Assembly (NCBI GenBank): GCA_021295815.1
Contig: JAGWBQ010000010.1
Location: forward strand, 1-64,000
Length of the DNA: 64,000 nt
Direction: 5' to 3'
DNA from: Gemmatimonadota bacterium
GTDB taxonomy: Bacteria; Gemmatimonadota; Gemmatimonadetes; Longimicrobiales; Gaopeijiaceae
This document shows, in pieces, positions 1-9,357 of this stretch. The translations under genes and the position numbers were made by a program. Below the pieces are notes generated by a model that saw only the letters and a list, made by a program, of their open reading frames with translations, made no database searches and was not told the origin of the DNA. How positions within the stretch are numbered: position 1 is the first letter of the stretch; every line of letters begins with the position of its first letter.

Positions 1-296
1 AGCCCGGTCTCATCTACCAGCTCTCTCCTCGCGCACTCCTCCCAGGGTTCGTCCGCCCTGTCGGGTATTCCGGCGGGGATCTCCCAAATGTACCCTCCTG
101 CGGCGTAGCGGTATTGACGGATGAGCACGATCTCGCTTCCGCGGATCGGAACCACCGCGGCGGCGCCCGGATGCCGGATCATGTCGAGCTCGGCCTCGGA
201 ACCATCGGGCATGCGCACCTGATCGACCCGCACCTCGATGCGCCGACCCGTGTGGACGAGGGTCGACCGAAGCCTGCCCGGGGCTGTTCGCGGCAT
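1..296 (-). CDS. NUDIX hydrolase, ADP-ribose pyrophosphatase-like (3' end outside window)
   Basis: The N-terminal 98 codons read MPRTAPGRLRSTLVHTGRR, then a beta-rich stretch (AAAVVPIRGSEIVLIRQYRY) and IWEIPAGIP, followed by a Nudix box ending RRELVDETG. This is the layout of the ADP-ribose pyrophosphatase branch (NudF type), which hydrolyses nucleoside diphosphate derivatives using metal bound by the box glutamates. The box has DE where EE is usual and one extra residue before the first Glu. The ATG follows GGAGAAG with good spacing, 11 bases after the stop of the M16 partner gene, so it is the last visible gene of that operon. The C-terminal half is missing because the window begins inside the gene. 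Confidence 0.85.
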   Translation of the reverse strand, partial: MPRTAPGRLRSTLVHTGRRIEVRVDQVRMPDGSEAELDMIRHPGAAAVVPIRGSEIVLIRQYRYAAGGYIWEIPAGIPDRADEPWEECARRELVDETG

Positions 297-307
297 CTCG
301 CTTCTCC

Positions 308-1717
308 TCAACCCTCGTCCGGTTCGACCACGGTCACCTCGCCGATCCCGAGCGCCTCCAACGAGGGCTCGATCTTTTCGGCATCGCCCACGACGACGAT
401 CTGACATTCGGTGGGGCGCACGCGACGGCGGAGGGCCTCCGAGATCTCCTCGGACGTGACCTTGGAGACGCGTTCCCGGTAGCGAGGAAAGTGATCGCGC
501 GGGAGGCCGTGCACGAAGGCGTAGCTCAGTCGCGACGCCACCTGACCGGCGGTCTCCAGCCGCAGCCCGAAGGCGCCGATCGCGAAGTCGCGGGCAGCTT
601 CCGCCTCCGCGGCGCTCGCCCCTTCCTCCACGAGGCGTTCCAGTTCGGAGACGATCACACCGACGGCGGGAGCGGTGACCTCGGTTCCGACCGAGGTGGA
701 GACCTGGAAGGGACCGGGAAGAGAGCGGAAGCTGAACCCCGAGCGGGCTCCGTAAGTAAAGCCGTGGCGTTCGCGGAGCGAGAGGTTCAGGCGGCTGGAG
801 AACATTCCGCCCAGGATGAGGTTGCCGACCAGCAGAGCGAAGTGGTCGTCGGTCTTGACCGAGGCCCCGACGTGGCCCACGCGCAGGACCGACTGTACCG
901 AACCCGGCCGATTGACGACCCAAAGCCTGCGCTCTCGCGATGCCGGCCCGGAGCGGTGCGCATCTCGGGGCGGTGGCGAACCGTGCCAGTTCCCGAGCCG
1001 GTTCGTCGCCAGCTGTTCCACGGCTGCGGGCTCGACGTCGCCGACGACGATCAGGCCCGCATTCGCAGGCCGGTAACGGGCTTCGGTCAGCTCGCTCAGG
1101 CGTACGGGGGAGACTCCTTCCACAGACTCCGGGGTCCCGCTGCGCGGGCGAGCGAACGGATGCCCGGGGACGAAGTAGCGTCGGTTCGCTTCGGTCGTCG
1201 CCATACCCGAGGGGTCGCGGCGCATGTGCCGGATGCCGGCCAGTTGCTGGTCGCGCACCCGTTCGACCTCGCGCCGTGGAAAGGCCGGCTCCCTGATCAT
1301 TTCCGCAAGGAGCGGCAGCGCGGTGTCGAGATGGTCCGCCGAGCATTGGAGATGCGCTGCGGTGCCTTCCCAGCTCACGTTGATCGAGACCGCCGCACCG
1401 ATCCGCTCGAAGGCCTCGGCCATATCGGCCCCGCTCCGTCGGCCGCTGCCTCCGTCCAGGGCGGCTCCGGCGAGTACGGCCCAACCCGCGCGTTCCCGAG
1501 CCATGTCGAGCTCGCCGACCCGCATGAAGAGCGTGACCGAGACGAGAGGCAGGCGGGAGAGCCGGCATACTTGAAGGGACAACCCGTTAGCCAGACTAGA
1601 CCGGGTGACCGGGGGGAAGTCGAAGTGCGGCCTCGGCCCCGGCCCGGGAGGCCGGCTGCGGTCGAGCGGGACGGTAGGATCGGACGGGCGGCCCGGGTCG
1701 GGCGTGGCGGCGGTCAC
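308..1717 (-). CDS. M16 family peptidase-like protein, non-catalytic partner
   Basis: A 469-residue protein of the pitrilysin/processing-peptidase fold (LANGLSLQVCRLSRLPLVSVTLF, later a second M16 lobe ending near VVVGDAEKIEPSLEALG). It lacks the HxxEH zinc motif: the equivalent position reads RAGWAVLAGAALDGG. Such inactive subunits normally pair with a catalytic M16 subunit encoded next door, as here. The start is GTG at 1717, which overlaps the TGA of the upstream catalytic gene (GTGA); the open frame continues much further upstream but only as a shadow of that gene. It probably acts in the periplasm or on exported peptides, but no signal peptide is visible, so location is uncertain. Confidence 0.85.
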   Translation of the reverse strand: MTAATPDPGRPSDPTVPLDRSRPPGPGPRPHFDFPPVTRSSLANGLSLQVCRLSRLPLVSVTLFMRVGELDMARERAGWAVLAGAALDGGSGRRSGADMAEAFERIGAAVSINVSWEGTAAHLQCSADHLDTALPLLAEMIREPAFPRREVERVRDQQLAGIRHMRRDPSGMATTEANRRYFVPGHPFARPRSGTPESVEGVSPVRLSELTEARYRPANAGLIVVGDVEPAAVEQLATNRLGNWHGSPPPRDAHRSGPASRERRLWVVNRPGSVQSVLRVGHVGASVKTDDHFALLVGNLILGGMFSSRLNLSLRERHGFTYGARSGFSFRSLPGPFQVSTSVGTEVTAPAVGVIVSELERLVEEGASAAEAEAARDFAIGAFGLRLETAGQVASRLSYAFVHGLPRDHFPRYRERVSKVTSEEISEALRRRVRPTECQIVVVGDAEKIEPSLEALGIGEVTVVEPDEG

Positions 1718-2985
1718 GGTTTCGGGCGATAGGTGATCAGCGCCCGATTGCTCCCGATGAGCAGGTTGCGAGCGAACTCGCGCACGTCCTCGACCGTTAC
1801 GGACCGCACTCTGTCGAGCTCTCGGTTGACGCGTGCGGGGTCGTCGAAGTAAAGCTCGAACATGGACAGGATGTCGGCGCGGGTGGCGACGCTCTCCATG
1901 GCGCGGAGCAGGCCGGATTCGCACATGGCCAGAGCTCGCTCCACCTCGGAGGTCTCGACCTGGCTCAGCGCCTCCAGCTCCTCGACGAGGGCCGATTCGA
2001 GCTCGGTCGGGGCGGTGTCCGCGAACCCGGTGGCCGACGCCATGAGCGTGCCGGCGTCGCGCCGCAGAGGAATCACATGCGCCGAGGCGGAGCTCGCGAC
2101 ACGCCGTTCGCGAACCAGCCGTCTTCGCAGGAGGCCGGCTCGCCCCGTTCCCAGCAGGGCTGAAGCGACTTCGACGGTTGCGAAGCCGGGATCGGCAACC
2201 GGGGGCGTGCGCGCCGCGAAAAAGACGCGGGGCAGCGGAACCGCCGCCTCCACCTCGCACGAGAGCTCCTCGCCGATGACCGGCCCGGCCCGCGGACGTT
2301 CGGGGCCCGGAGCGGGGTCCGGAACCGCATCGTCTCCGATCTCCCCGAAGTACCGTTCGACGGCATCGAGCGCGTATCCGGCATCGAAGTGACCGGCGAC
2401 CGTGAGAACCGCGTTGCTGGGTCGGTAGTGGAGTCCGAAGAAGTCGTGAACGTCGGCGAGGGACGCGGCCTCGATGTCTTCCGTCAGACCGATTACTGGG
2501 TGGGAGTAGGGGTGTCCTTCCGGAAACACCATGGGAAGGATGCGCTCCACCCAGTCTCCGTAGGGCCGATTGTCGTAGTGCTCCCGCTTCTCGGCCAACA
2601 CGACCTGGCGCTGGTTTTCCAATCGGTCCCGGTCGAGTGTCGGCAGCATCCAGCCCATGCGATCGGCTTCGAGCCAAAGCGCCAGCTCCAACCTTTCCGG
2701 CGGCGTCACGGAGTAATAGTTGGTGCGGTCGAACCAGGTCGTGGCGTTGCTCGATCCTCCGACTCGCTCCATGTGCTCGAAATACCCGTTCTTCGGCACG
2801 TTGAGCGAGCCTTGGAACATCAGGTGCTCGAAGAGGTGCGCGAGTCCGGTACGTCCCGGGCGTTCATGGCCGGATCCGACGTCGTACCAGATGTTCACGG
2901 CCACGATGGGAGCCCCGGGATCCGGGGAGAGCACGATGCGCAGACCGTTGTCGAGCGTGTGACGGTCACAAGGGATGCTCAACAC
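1714..2985 (-). CDS. M16 family zinc metallopeptidase, catalytic subunit
   Basis: A pitrilysin-type peptidase of about 423 residues. From the chosen start the zinc motif HLFEH is at residues 50-54 and the distal glutamate lies in LAEKREHYDNRPYG near residue 132. The R/Y pair of the second lobe is not obvious by eye. GTG at 2985 begins VLSIPCDRHTLDNGLRIVL, where M16 domains usually begin; the frame is open up to 3105, but that would overlap the aminotransferase by 53 bases and adds low-complexity sequence. The next gene overlaps by four bases and encodes a non-catalytic M16 partner, so the two likely form a heteromer. No clear Shine-Dalgarno site marks the start. Confidence 0.85.
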   Translation of the reverse strand: MLSIPCDRHTLDNGLRIVLSPDPGAPIVAVNIWYDVGSGHERPGRTGLAHLFEHLMFQGSLNVPKNGYFEHMERVGGSSNATTWFDRTNYYSVTPPERLELALWLEADRMGWMLPTLDRDRLENQRQVVLAEKREHYDNRPYGDWVERILPMVFPEGHPYSHPVIGLTEDIEAASLADVHDFFGLHYRPSNAVLTVAGHFDAGYALDAVERYFGEIGDDAVPDPAPGPERPRAGPVIGEELSCEVEAAVPLPRVFFAARTPPVADPGFATVEVASALLGTGRAGLLRRRLVRERRVASSASAHVIPLRRDAGTLMASATGFADTAPTELESALVEELEALSQVETSEVERALAMCESGLLRAMESVATRADILSMFELYFDDPARVNRELDRVRSVTVEDVREFARNLLIGSNRALITYRPKP

Positions 2986-3052
2986 CGGGTCGGCCCTGCG
3001 GACGCGCGGCGGGGGGATGTGCGGCGAGTCGCCACGGCCGAGCTGCCGAGAA

Positions 3053-4243
3053 TCAGACGGCAGCGGCGAGCGCCGCTTCGTCGAAGGCGTCGCCGATGAG
3101 CGCAAGCCCCTCCGAAAGCTCGTCCCGAGGGTTGCCGAACCCTACCCTCAGGTAGCCGTCCATGCCAAAGTGATCGCCGGGCACCACGAGCAGATTCTTC
3201 TCGGTGCGGAGCTTTTCCGCGAAGTCGGTGGAGTTCACCGGGGCGTTGTAGCGGAGATAGCAGATCGCGCCGGCGTCCGGGGCCCGGTAGCTGAAGCGGT
3301 CGCCCTGCGCGTCGGCCCATTCGCGAATCAGGGCGAGGTTGGCTCCGACGATGCCCCGCGTCCGAGCGATCACACGCGGTCGCACCTCCGGGTGAAGCGC
3401 TACTGCGGCGAGGAGGTCCGAGAGGGTGGCTGGAGCGATGGTCGTGTAGTCCGTGCGCCCCCAAAGCTCGGCGACGAGCTCTTCGGGGCCGACGGCCCAT
3501 CCGACTCGCAATCCGGGAAGCCCGTAAGCCTTGGAGAGAGAGCCGGTCACGAGGACGCGATCATGGCAACCCCAGAACGACGGGGTTTCGGCCAGAGCGT
3601 CGGCTTCGAGGGGGGTCGACAGATTGGCGCCGGTCTCCGCGCCGCCGTAGACTTCGTCAGCGATGATCCACGAGCCGTGGAGCTCGGTTAGGCGTGCGAT
3701 TTCGCGCATGGATTCGGACGAAAGCGCGGCCCCGGTGGGGTTGTTCGGGTTGGTCACGAGCAGGAAGCGCGCTCCCGACTTGAGAGCTTGCTCCAGCGCG
3801 GCCAGGTCCGGCTGCCACCCTTCCTCCTCGATGAGTCTCACCGGGAGGATCCGGCCGGAGAACGAGGCGACGAGGCCGGGCACCTGCCCGTATGTGGGCA
3901 CCAGCGCCGCGGCTCGTCCCTGCTCTTCGGCGAGATGCCAGAAACAGGCGAAGTTGGCCTCGGCCCCTCCCACCGTCACCAGCACTGAATCCTCGTTCGC
4001 GGAGGGATAGAGCCGGGCGATGTTCGCACGAAGCTCGTCCGATCCGTTCGACTGACCGTAGCCGAGCGCGATGTCCTCGATGCGGGCCGTGAGGTCGCCA
4101 CCGGAGAAAGCCGGAGACTGGTCCGCCAGGTCGATCAGGCCGCGGGTGGAGAGCGGGGCGACTCCGCTTTCCGAGAGGTTGATGCCGACCCGATGCTCGT
4201 AGGTCGACTGGTACCGCTCCATGTCGAAGGGGACAAGGCGCAT
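3053..4243 (-). CDS. PLP-dependent aminotransferase class I/II
   Basis: A 396-residue fold-type I aminotransferase. NPNNPTG is at 165-171, DEVY at 196-199 and the PLP lysine (SLSKAYGLPGLRVGW) at 238, with the terminal Arg-containing YLRVGFGNP near 370. It transfers an amino group to a 2-oxo acid using pyridoxal phosphate in the cytosol. The substrate cannot be named from sequence. It is divergent from gpmI, sharing a 98-base intergenic region, and is the first gene of the M16/NUDIX operon, although nothing in those neighbours points to a pathway. Confidence 0.85.
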   Translation of the reverse strand: MRLVPFDMERYQSTYEHRVGINLSESGVAPLSTRGLIDLADQSPAFSGGDLTARIEDIALGYGQSNGSDELRANIARLYPSANEDSVLVTVGGAEANFACFWHLAEEQGRAAALVPTYGQVPGLVASFSGRILPVRLIEEEGWQPDLAALEQALKSGARFLLVTNPNNPTGAALSSESMREIARLTELHGSWIIADEVYGGAETGANLSTPLEADALAETPSFWGCHDRVLVTGSLSKAYGLPGLRVGWAVGPEELVAELWGRTDYTTIAPATLSDLLAAVALHPEVRPRVIARTRGIVGANLALIREWADAQGDRFSYRAPDAGAICYLRYNAPVNSTDFAEKLRTEKNLLVVPGDHFGMDGYLRVGFGNPRDELSEGLALIGDAFDEAALAAAV

Positions 4244-4341
4244 GACATGATCCGGGTGGGTTCCGTCCGGACCGGGCTGCGGTGACAGGCGCGGGCAGGG
4301 ACGATGGGCGTGGGCGAGGGGAAATCCGTTACACTTTCCCC

Positions 4342-5901
4342 GTGAAGAACGTTCTCCTGGTGGTCCTGGATGGCTGGGGCCACTCCGACTTCGGCCCGGA
4401 GCCCGAACCCGGCAATGCGATAGAGCTGGCGAAGGTCCCGGTCTTCAAGAGCATTTACCGAAGCTGCCCGCGGACCCGGCTCGCCTGCTCCGGCCTGGAC
4501 GTCGGCCTGCCGGACGGACTGATGGGCAACTCGGAGGTGGGGCACCTCAATCTGGGAGCCGGCAGGATCGTTCCGCAGGACATCGCGCGTATCGACCAGG
4601 CCCTCGAAGACGGCTCCCTCACCGGCAGGTTCGACATCGACGGGATGCTCGCGAGGCTGGAGGAGGGCGGGCGCCTGCACCTGATCGGACTGGTCTCGGA
4701 CGGCGGAGTACACAGTCACGTCCGCCACCTTCTGGGCCTGCTCGACCTGCTGCCCCCCGACGCTCCGGTCCGGGTTCACGCCATCACCGACGGCCGCGAC
4801 GCTTCTCCTACCGGTAGCGCGAAACACATCGAAGCCGTCGAAGAGAAGTTGACTAGGTTCGCCGACGGTCGCATCGCCACCGTCAGCGGACGCTACTGGA
4901 CGATGGACCGGGATCGGCGGTGGGAGAGGACCGAGAGAGCGTGGCGGGCCATCGTCGACGGTCGGGGAGCCGTCGAAACGGGAACGGGCTCCGCCTTCCT
5001 CCGACGGCGATACTCGGAACAGGTCACCGACGAGTTCGTCGAGCCCGCCGTGCTGGCCGGGCATGACGGAATCTCCGGGAAGGATGCCGTGATCCTCCTC
5101 AACTTCCGGGCCGATCGCATGCGACAGCTCGCGGCGGCCTTTGCCGAACCCGAATTCGACGGATTCGAGCGCGCGGGCGACCTTCCGGCCGAGTTCCGGA
5201 CCATGACGGAGTACCGTGCCGACCTGCGTGCGCGGGCGGCTTTTCCTCCGAAGCTCGTCCGCGACTGCCTGGGCGAGGTCGTTTCCCGCTCCGGCCTCCG
5301 CCAGCTCCGAGTCGCCGAGACGGAAAAGTACGCTCATGTGACCTATTTCTTCAACGGCGGGGAGGAGGAGCCCTTCCCGGGCGAGGATCGGGTTCTCGCG
5401 CCTTCGCCCAAGGTCGCCACCTACGACCTCCATCCGCGGATGAGCGCGCGCCAGGTCACCGACGCCGCGCTTCGCGGGCTGCAAGACGGGTACTCGTTCG
5501 TGCTCGTCAACTTCGCCAACCCCGACATGGTGGGTCACACCGGGTCGATTCCCGCAGCGGTCAAGGCGGTCGAGACCGTAGACGCCTGTCTGGGCGAGCT
5601 GCTCGACGCCGTGCGCTCAAGCAGGGAATGGGTGGCGCTGGTGACCGCCGATCACGGCAACTGCGAACGAATGCTCGGCCCGGACGGCTCAACCCATACC
5701 GCTCACACCGTCGGACCGGTCGACCTCGTCCTGGTCGATCCGTCGAGTCCGGAAGTCCGTCTTCGGGAGGACTCGGGCGATCCTCATCGACTGGCGGACG
5801 TCGCGCCCACGGTTCTGGGATACCTGGGGCTGGACCAGCCCGAGGTGATGACGGGCCGGGATCTGAGCCTCCGCTCGAAGCGAGCTAGGCGTAATCCATG
5901 A
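4342..5901 (+). CDS. gpmI: 2,3-bisphosphoglycerate-independent phosphoglycerate mutase
   Basis: Interconverts 3- and 2-phosphoglycerate in glycolysis and gluconeogenesis using two Mn ions and a phosphoserine. The 519-residue length is typical. D10 lies in VVLDGWG, the nucleophile Ser64 in MGNSEVGH, the substrate loop in TDGRDASP, and late metal ligands in VTADHGNCE and HTAHTVG. GTG at 4342 is chosen because VKNVLLVVLDGWG is the family's normal N-terminus; an upstream ATG at 4282 adds an unrelated Arg/Gly-rich tail. There is no Shine-Dalgarno site and TACACT lies just upstream of the GTG, so a leaderless message is possible. Confidence 0.96.
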   Translation: MKNVLLVVLDGWGHSDFGPEPEPGNAIELAKVPVFKSIYRSCPRTRLACSGLDVGLPDGLMGNSEVGHLNLGAGRIVPQDIARIDQALEDGSLTGRFDIDGMLARLEEGGRLHLIGLVSDGGVHSHVRHLLGLLDLLPPDAPVRVHAITDGRDASPTGSAKHIEAVEEKLTRFADGRIATVSGRYWTMDRDRRWERTERAWRAIVDGRGAVETGTGSAFLRRRYSEQVTDEFVEPAVLAGHDGISGKDAVILLNFRADRMRQLAAAFAEPEFDGFERAGDLPAEFRTMTEYRADLRARAAFPPKLVRDCLGEVVSRSGLRQLRVAETEKYAHVTYFFNGGEEEPFPGEDRVLAPSPKVATYDLHPRMSARQVTDAALRGLQDGYSFVLVNFANPDMVGHTGSIPAAVKAVETVDACLGELLDAVRSSREWVALVTADHGNCERMLGPDGSTHTAHTVGPVDLVLVDPSSPEVRLREDSGDPHRLADVAPTVLGYLGLDQPEVMTGRDLSLRSKRARRNP

Positions 5902-5943
5902 GCCGCATTCCCTGGCGGGCGACCAGCAGGTGACGCTTGGAGT

Positions 5944-6624
5944 TCACTCCACGAAAGTTGCGATCTCCTCCAGCGGCTTCTTTTCGATGACCGGCACTCG
6001 GGAGTTCTCGGCGGGAAAGCCGCATACCAGTATCAGGAACGGCCGCTCGTTCGACGGACGTCCAAGCGCCTGGTTCAGAAATCCCATCGGCGACGGGGTG
6101 TGCGTCAGCGTTGCGAGCCCGGCCCGGTGGAGCGCGGTGATGAGCATGCCGGTCGCGATGCCGACGGATTCCGTGACGTAGTAGTTCTTGGCCTTGGTAC
6201 CGTCGGCCCGGGCCTGATAGCTCTCCCCGAAGATCACGATGAGCCAGGGTGCGGCCTCGAGGAAGGGCTTGTGCTCGTCGGTGCCGAGATGCGCGAGAGC
6301 TTCCAGCCACTCAGGGGGTGCGCGACCGCTGTAAAAGGCGCGTTCCTCTTCTTCGGCCAGCTCGCGGATACGGGACTTGATCGTCGGATCTCCAACCACG
6401 ACGAAGTGCCACGGCTGACGATTGGCTCCGTTGGGAGCCGTGCCCGCTGCGAGCAGGCAACGCTCGATGATCTCTTTCGGTACCTTGCGATCAGAGAAAT
6501 CGCGAACGGTGCGTCGCCTGCGCAGCTCCGCCAGGAAGTCGTCCGCGCGACGCGCCATCTCCTGAAGGGAGAGCTCCCGGTAGTCGCGATAGGGGGTGTA
6601 GCGCGCCGGGCTATCCAAGGCCAA
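5944..6624 (-). CDS. nitroreductase family protein (iodotyrosine deiodinase-like branch)
   Basis: A 226-residue FMN-dependent nitroreductase-fold protein. [15 protein letters not shown] near residue 36-50 is the FMN-phosphate motif, followed by [17 protein letters not shown]; the C-terminal part has [25 protein letters not shown] and [16 protein letters not shown]. The [10 protein letters not shown] and helical YYVTESVG parts resemble the BluB/iodotyrosine deiodinase branch, but the actual substrate is not predictable. The ATG overlaps the stop of the preceding small secreted protein by 14 bases, making it the last gene of the sigma-factor operon. It is convergent with gpmI. Confidence 0.85.
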   Translation of the reverse strand: MALDSPARYTPYRDYRELSLQEMARRADDFLAELRRRRTVRDFSDRKVPKEIIERCLLAAGTAPNGANRQPWHFVVVGDPTIKSRIRELAEEEERAFYSGRAPPEWLEALAHLGTDEHKPFLEAAPWLIVIFGESYQARADGTKAKNYYVTESVGIATGMLITALHRAGLATLTHTPSPMGFLNQALGRPSNERPFLILVCGFPAENSRVPVIEKKPLEEIATFVE

Positions 6625-7204
6625 GCAGAATCGCGTAAATCTCCACGAAGCTCATGTCGCCGGCGGAAAGAAGGAGCGCCTCTTCGAATTCGCCCCCCGA
6701 AACTCCGGCGATCAGGCGCAGGTTGACGAAGGCGACCACCTCGTCGGCGGTCAGCTCCACCTCTTCCCAGTCCTTGACCGGCGTCCCCTCAAGCTCGGAA
6801 TACACTCTCGCCAGCGCACCTGCGGCGGTTCCTTGAGGGAGCGGAAGGTGCAGGCTCTCGACGCCGATGCCGTATCTTTCGAGTATACCGCTCCAATCGA
6901 CGCCCTCGCGCCAGATGGCCACGGCCGCTTCCGCGGACACTCCCGCTCGCTCCGCGACGAAGAGCGCGACCGGTATTTCGTCGGGGGGGAGATTCCAGTC
7001 GTGGAGGATGTCTATCTCCGCCCGGGGAACGTCGAAGAATTCAGCGACAGCCTGGAAGTACCCGTCGAGAACTATCGGGTCGGCGCCGTGTTCCTGGCCC
7101 GGCGCGGGTTGCGGCAGGAAGAGGAGCGCGAGCCCGGCTGCTGGCAGGCGCCGCCGGTTAAGGGCGCACCGCCTGCCGACGCGAACGCGTGTCAGCGTCG
7201 GCAC
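6611..7204 (-). CDS. small secreted protein of unknown function
   Basis: About 197 residues. The start is uncertain: GTG at 7204, overlapping the M28 stop by 13 bases, gives a basic N-terminus followed by [20 protein letters not shown], a plausible type I signal peptide. The mature part is acidic with repeated helical segments ([63 protein letters not shown]). No cysteines or catalytic motif stand out. Position between the M28 gene and the nitroreductase gene, overlapping both, shows it is part of the same transcription unit. I do not recognise the family. Confidence 0.6.
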   Translation of the reverse strand: MPTLTRVRVGRRCALNRRRLPAAGLALLFLPQPAPGQEHGADPIVLDGYFQAVAEFFDVPRAEIDILHDWNLPPDEIPVALFVAERAGVSAEAAVAIWREGVDWSGILERYGIGVESLHLPLPQGTAAGALARVYSELEGTPVKDWEEVELTADEVVAFVNLRLIAGVSGGEFEEALLLSAGDMSFVEIYAILLGLG

Positions 7205-8340
7205 AACTGGTCGATGTCGGTGCCGGGAGTCCACGCGGGACGCTCGTCGGCGTTGGCGATCTCGACTCCGAGATAGAAGATCAGTCTGGCGAGACGGGCG
7301 CCCTTTTCGGCATCGATGCGGTCCGGCTCGTCGTCGCGCCCGTGATAGTCTTCGTGAGTGCCGTTAAAGAAGAAGAGAATGGGGACGCCCTTGCGCGCGA
7401 AGTGATAGTGGTCCGATCTGCAATAGAAATTCTGTTCCGGCCACAGGTCGTCTATGGGCGTCATCCCGAGCTCCGGGTGCGCGGCGCCCACCCTTTCGAG
7501 GGTCTGCCCCAAATCTGAGTGCTCCTTGCCGATCGCGACGATGGTGTCGGTCCAGTTGCGCCCCACCATGTCGGCGTTCAGGTTGGCCACCATGGACTCG
7601 GTCGGTACGGTCGGGTTCTCGCTGAACCACGCGGAGCCCCAGAGCCCCTTTTCCTCCCCGCTGACGAGGATGAAGAGCGAGGAGCGACGGGGAGCCCGGG
7701 GAAGCGCGGCTATGGCCTGGGCGATCTCCATCACCGCAACGGTGCCGGAGGCGTCGTCGTCGGCCCCGTTGTAGATCGAGTCGCCGGATGCGTCGGCTGT
7801 CCCGGTGCCGACGTGATCCATGTGCGCCGAGTAGACGACGTACTCGTCTGCGAGTTCGGGGTCGCTTCCCGGGACGATGCCGATGACGTTGGGAACCCGG
7901 ACGAGCTCCCCTGCATCGACATCCGGGCCCGGGTCGTCCCGCAAGGGGAAATAGGCGATCCGAGCCGGGACCGAGCCGTCGTCCAGGGTATCCGTGCCCG
8001 CCACCGGAATCCGTTGCAACGGATAGCGCTGGATGTAGCCGCCGTCCTCGGCTCCGCCCCTGATTCCCATGGCGGCGAACTCCGAAGCTATCCAGGCCGC
8101 GGTCGCTTCGAGCCCGGGGCTTGGGGTGTCGCGCCCGCTCATGGAGTCGTGAGCGATGACCCCGACCCGGTAGGCGAAGTCGGTTTCGGTGATGGTGGAG
8201 GCCACTTCGTCGAGGACGGCCGCGTCCGATCCCGGCTGGCAGGCGATGGCGGCCGAGACCGCGACCGATGCCGCAGCGCGTCCGAGGGCGCCGGGTCGGG
8301 ACGATCTGCCGCTAAGCGAGGGAGCGGATATCCGGGACAT
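7192..8340 (-). other. possible independent start: M28 peptidase lipoprotein
   Basis: Inside the longer frame, ATG at 8338-8340 is preceded by CACGGAGAGCC (GGAGAG, about 4 bases spacing) and opens MSRISAPSLSGRSSRPGALG followed by a hydrophobic run ending AAIAC, a usable lipobox. Translation from here gives a 382-residue secreted lipoprotein peptidase of normal M28 length, topologically sensible, whereas in the full fusion the same hydrophobic run would lie outside the membrane. No stop codon separates it from the anti-sigma part. Confidence 0.6.
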
Positions 8341-9357
8341 GGCTCTCCGTGAGCTGGGATCGGGCGGATTCGGGTCCTGCGGCTCGACGCACGGGTCCGC
8401 CTCGTTCGGCGAAGCTTGAGCGAGCGCCCGTCGAGCTTCCATGGTGTACAGCGGAAGTCCCCGGGCGGTCCGTCCCGGGTCGGGCCCGATCGGCCGGAGT
8501 TCGAGCGCGGCCGGATTCAACGGGTTCCGTCTGTGGATGATCGGGGCTTGGTCCGCCGGTGTCGGTTCATCGGCGAACGTCGGCAATTCCGGAAGGACGA
8601 TCTCGCGGGCGCCCGCGGCGATCTCAGGGTCGGCTCCGGGCGCTCCGGGTTCGGCGTCGACGACCGCCATGGCCGGCACCGACCTGCTCGTCAGCTCCTC
8701 GTCGACGACCTCGCCGGCGGGAGAGGCTTCTTCGTCGGGTTCGTCTGGAGCGTCGGGTTCGTCTCGAAGGGCCGACGCGGTCTCCTCCAGCGTCGTCGTC
8801 TTCGGCTCCACCAGCCGGGCCGTGGCCGGGTCGGCCCTACCGCCGCCGCCGATGCCGTCCGGTCCGGGCGCCTCGTTCCCGAAAGCGGCGCCCAACTCCA
8901 TGGTTGCGCCACCCAAGTCTCCCGGATCGCCGCTCGCCTCCGCCGGATCGGCACCCACCTGGGGAAGGTTTACGGCGAGAGCGGTCGCCCTTTCTCCTTC
9001 GTCGCCTCCCCCCCCGAGCATCCAGCCCGCACCGAGCGCCGCCGCCAGGGAAGCCGCCCAAGCGAAGCGCATCGCCGGACCACGCTTCTCGGCAGAAGCG
9101 CTCGGCGTCGGGCCGAGCTCCGCCCTGCGTCGGAGTTCCTCGAGCGGCGGAACCTCGACCTTCCAGTTCGCGCTGGCCAGAATGGCCGCGGCCTCGTCGC
9201 GCAAGGCGCTTTCGGCCGCCAGCTTCTCCGCGCACGCTTCACACCGCTCCAGATGCTCCCTGACCTCGCGCGGCCTGCGCGCCACCGCGTCGAGCTCGCC
9301 GTCCAGGTAGGCGTGCAGCGTGCCGTCGTCCAGGTGTCCAGTTCTATTTGGCCGCAT
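7192..9357 (-). CDS. anti-sigma factor domain read through in frame into an M28 family metallopeptidase
   Basis: One 721-codon open frame. Residues 1-80 form an anti-sigma zinc finger (LHAYLDGELDAV, then HLERCEACAEKL, giving the HxxxCxxC pattern), residues ~95-115 a membrane segment (FAWAASLAAALGAGWMLGGG), then ~220 residues of acidic, Pro-rich sequence. From ~340 the protein is an M28 aminopeptidase: SAHMDHVGTG, NGADDDASGTVAVMEIA, VSGEEKGLWGS, LNADMVGRN and RSDHYHFARKG supply zinc ligands and the general base. The start overlaps the sigma-factor stop by 14 bases. An internal ATG at 8340 with its own ribosome site and lipoprotein signal suggests the peptidase can also be made alone (separate entry). 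Either a true fusion or a lost stop codon. Confidence 0.75.
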   Translation of the reverse strand: MRPNRTGHLDDGTLHAYLDGELDAVARRPREVREHLERCEACAEKLAAESALRDEAAAILASANWKVEVPPLEELRRRAELGPTPSASAEKRGPAMRFAWAASLAAALGAGWMLGGGGDEGERATALAVNLPQVGADPAEASGDPGDLGGATMELGAAFGNEAPGPDGIGGGGRADPATARLVEPKTTTLEETASALRDEPDAPDEPDEEASPAGEVVDEELTSRSVPAMAVVDAEPGAPGADPEIAAGAREIVLPELPTFADEPTPADQAPIIHRRNPLNPAALELRPIGPDPGRTARGLPLYTMEARRALAQASPNEADPCVEPQDPNPPDPSSRRAMSRISAPSLSGRSSRPGALGRAAASVAVSAAIACQPGSDAAVLDEVASTITETDFAYRVGVIAHDSMSGRDTPSPGLEATAAWIASEFAAMGIRGGAEDGGYIQRYPLQRIPVAGTDTLDDGSVPARIAYFPLRDDPGPDVDAGELVRVPNVIGIVPGSDPELADEYVVYSAHMDHVGTGTADASGDSIYNGADDDASGTVAVMEIAQAIAALPRAPRRSSLFILVSGEEKGLWGSAWFSENPTVPTESMVANLNADMVGRNWTDTIVAIGKEHSDLGQTLERVGAAHPELGMTPIDDLWPEQNFYCRSDHYHFARKGVPILFFFNGTHEDYHGRDDEPDRIDAEKGARLARLIFYLGVEIANADERPAWTPGTDIDQLCRR

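Noticed and set aside
1718-2677. Upstream continuation of the non-catalytic M16 frame
   Set aside because: It overlaps the catalytic M16 gene, whose zinc motif is intact, and the GTGA overlap at 1714-1717 gives a natural start.
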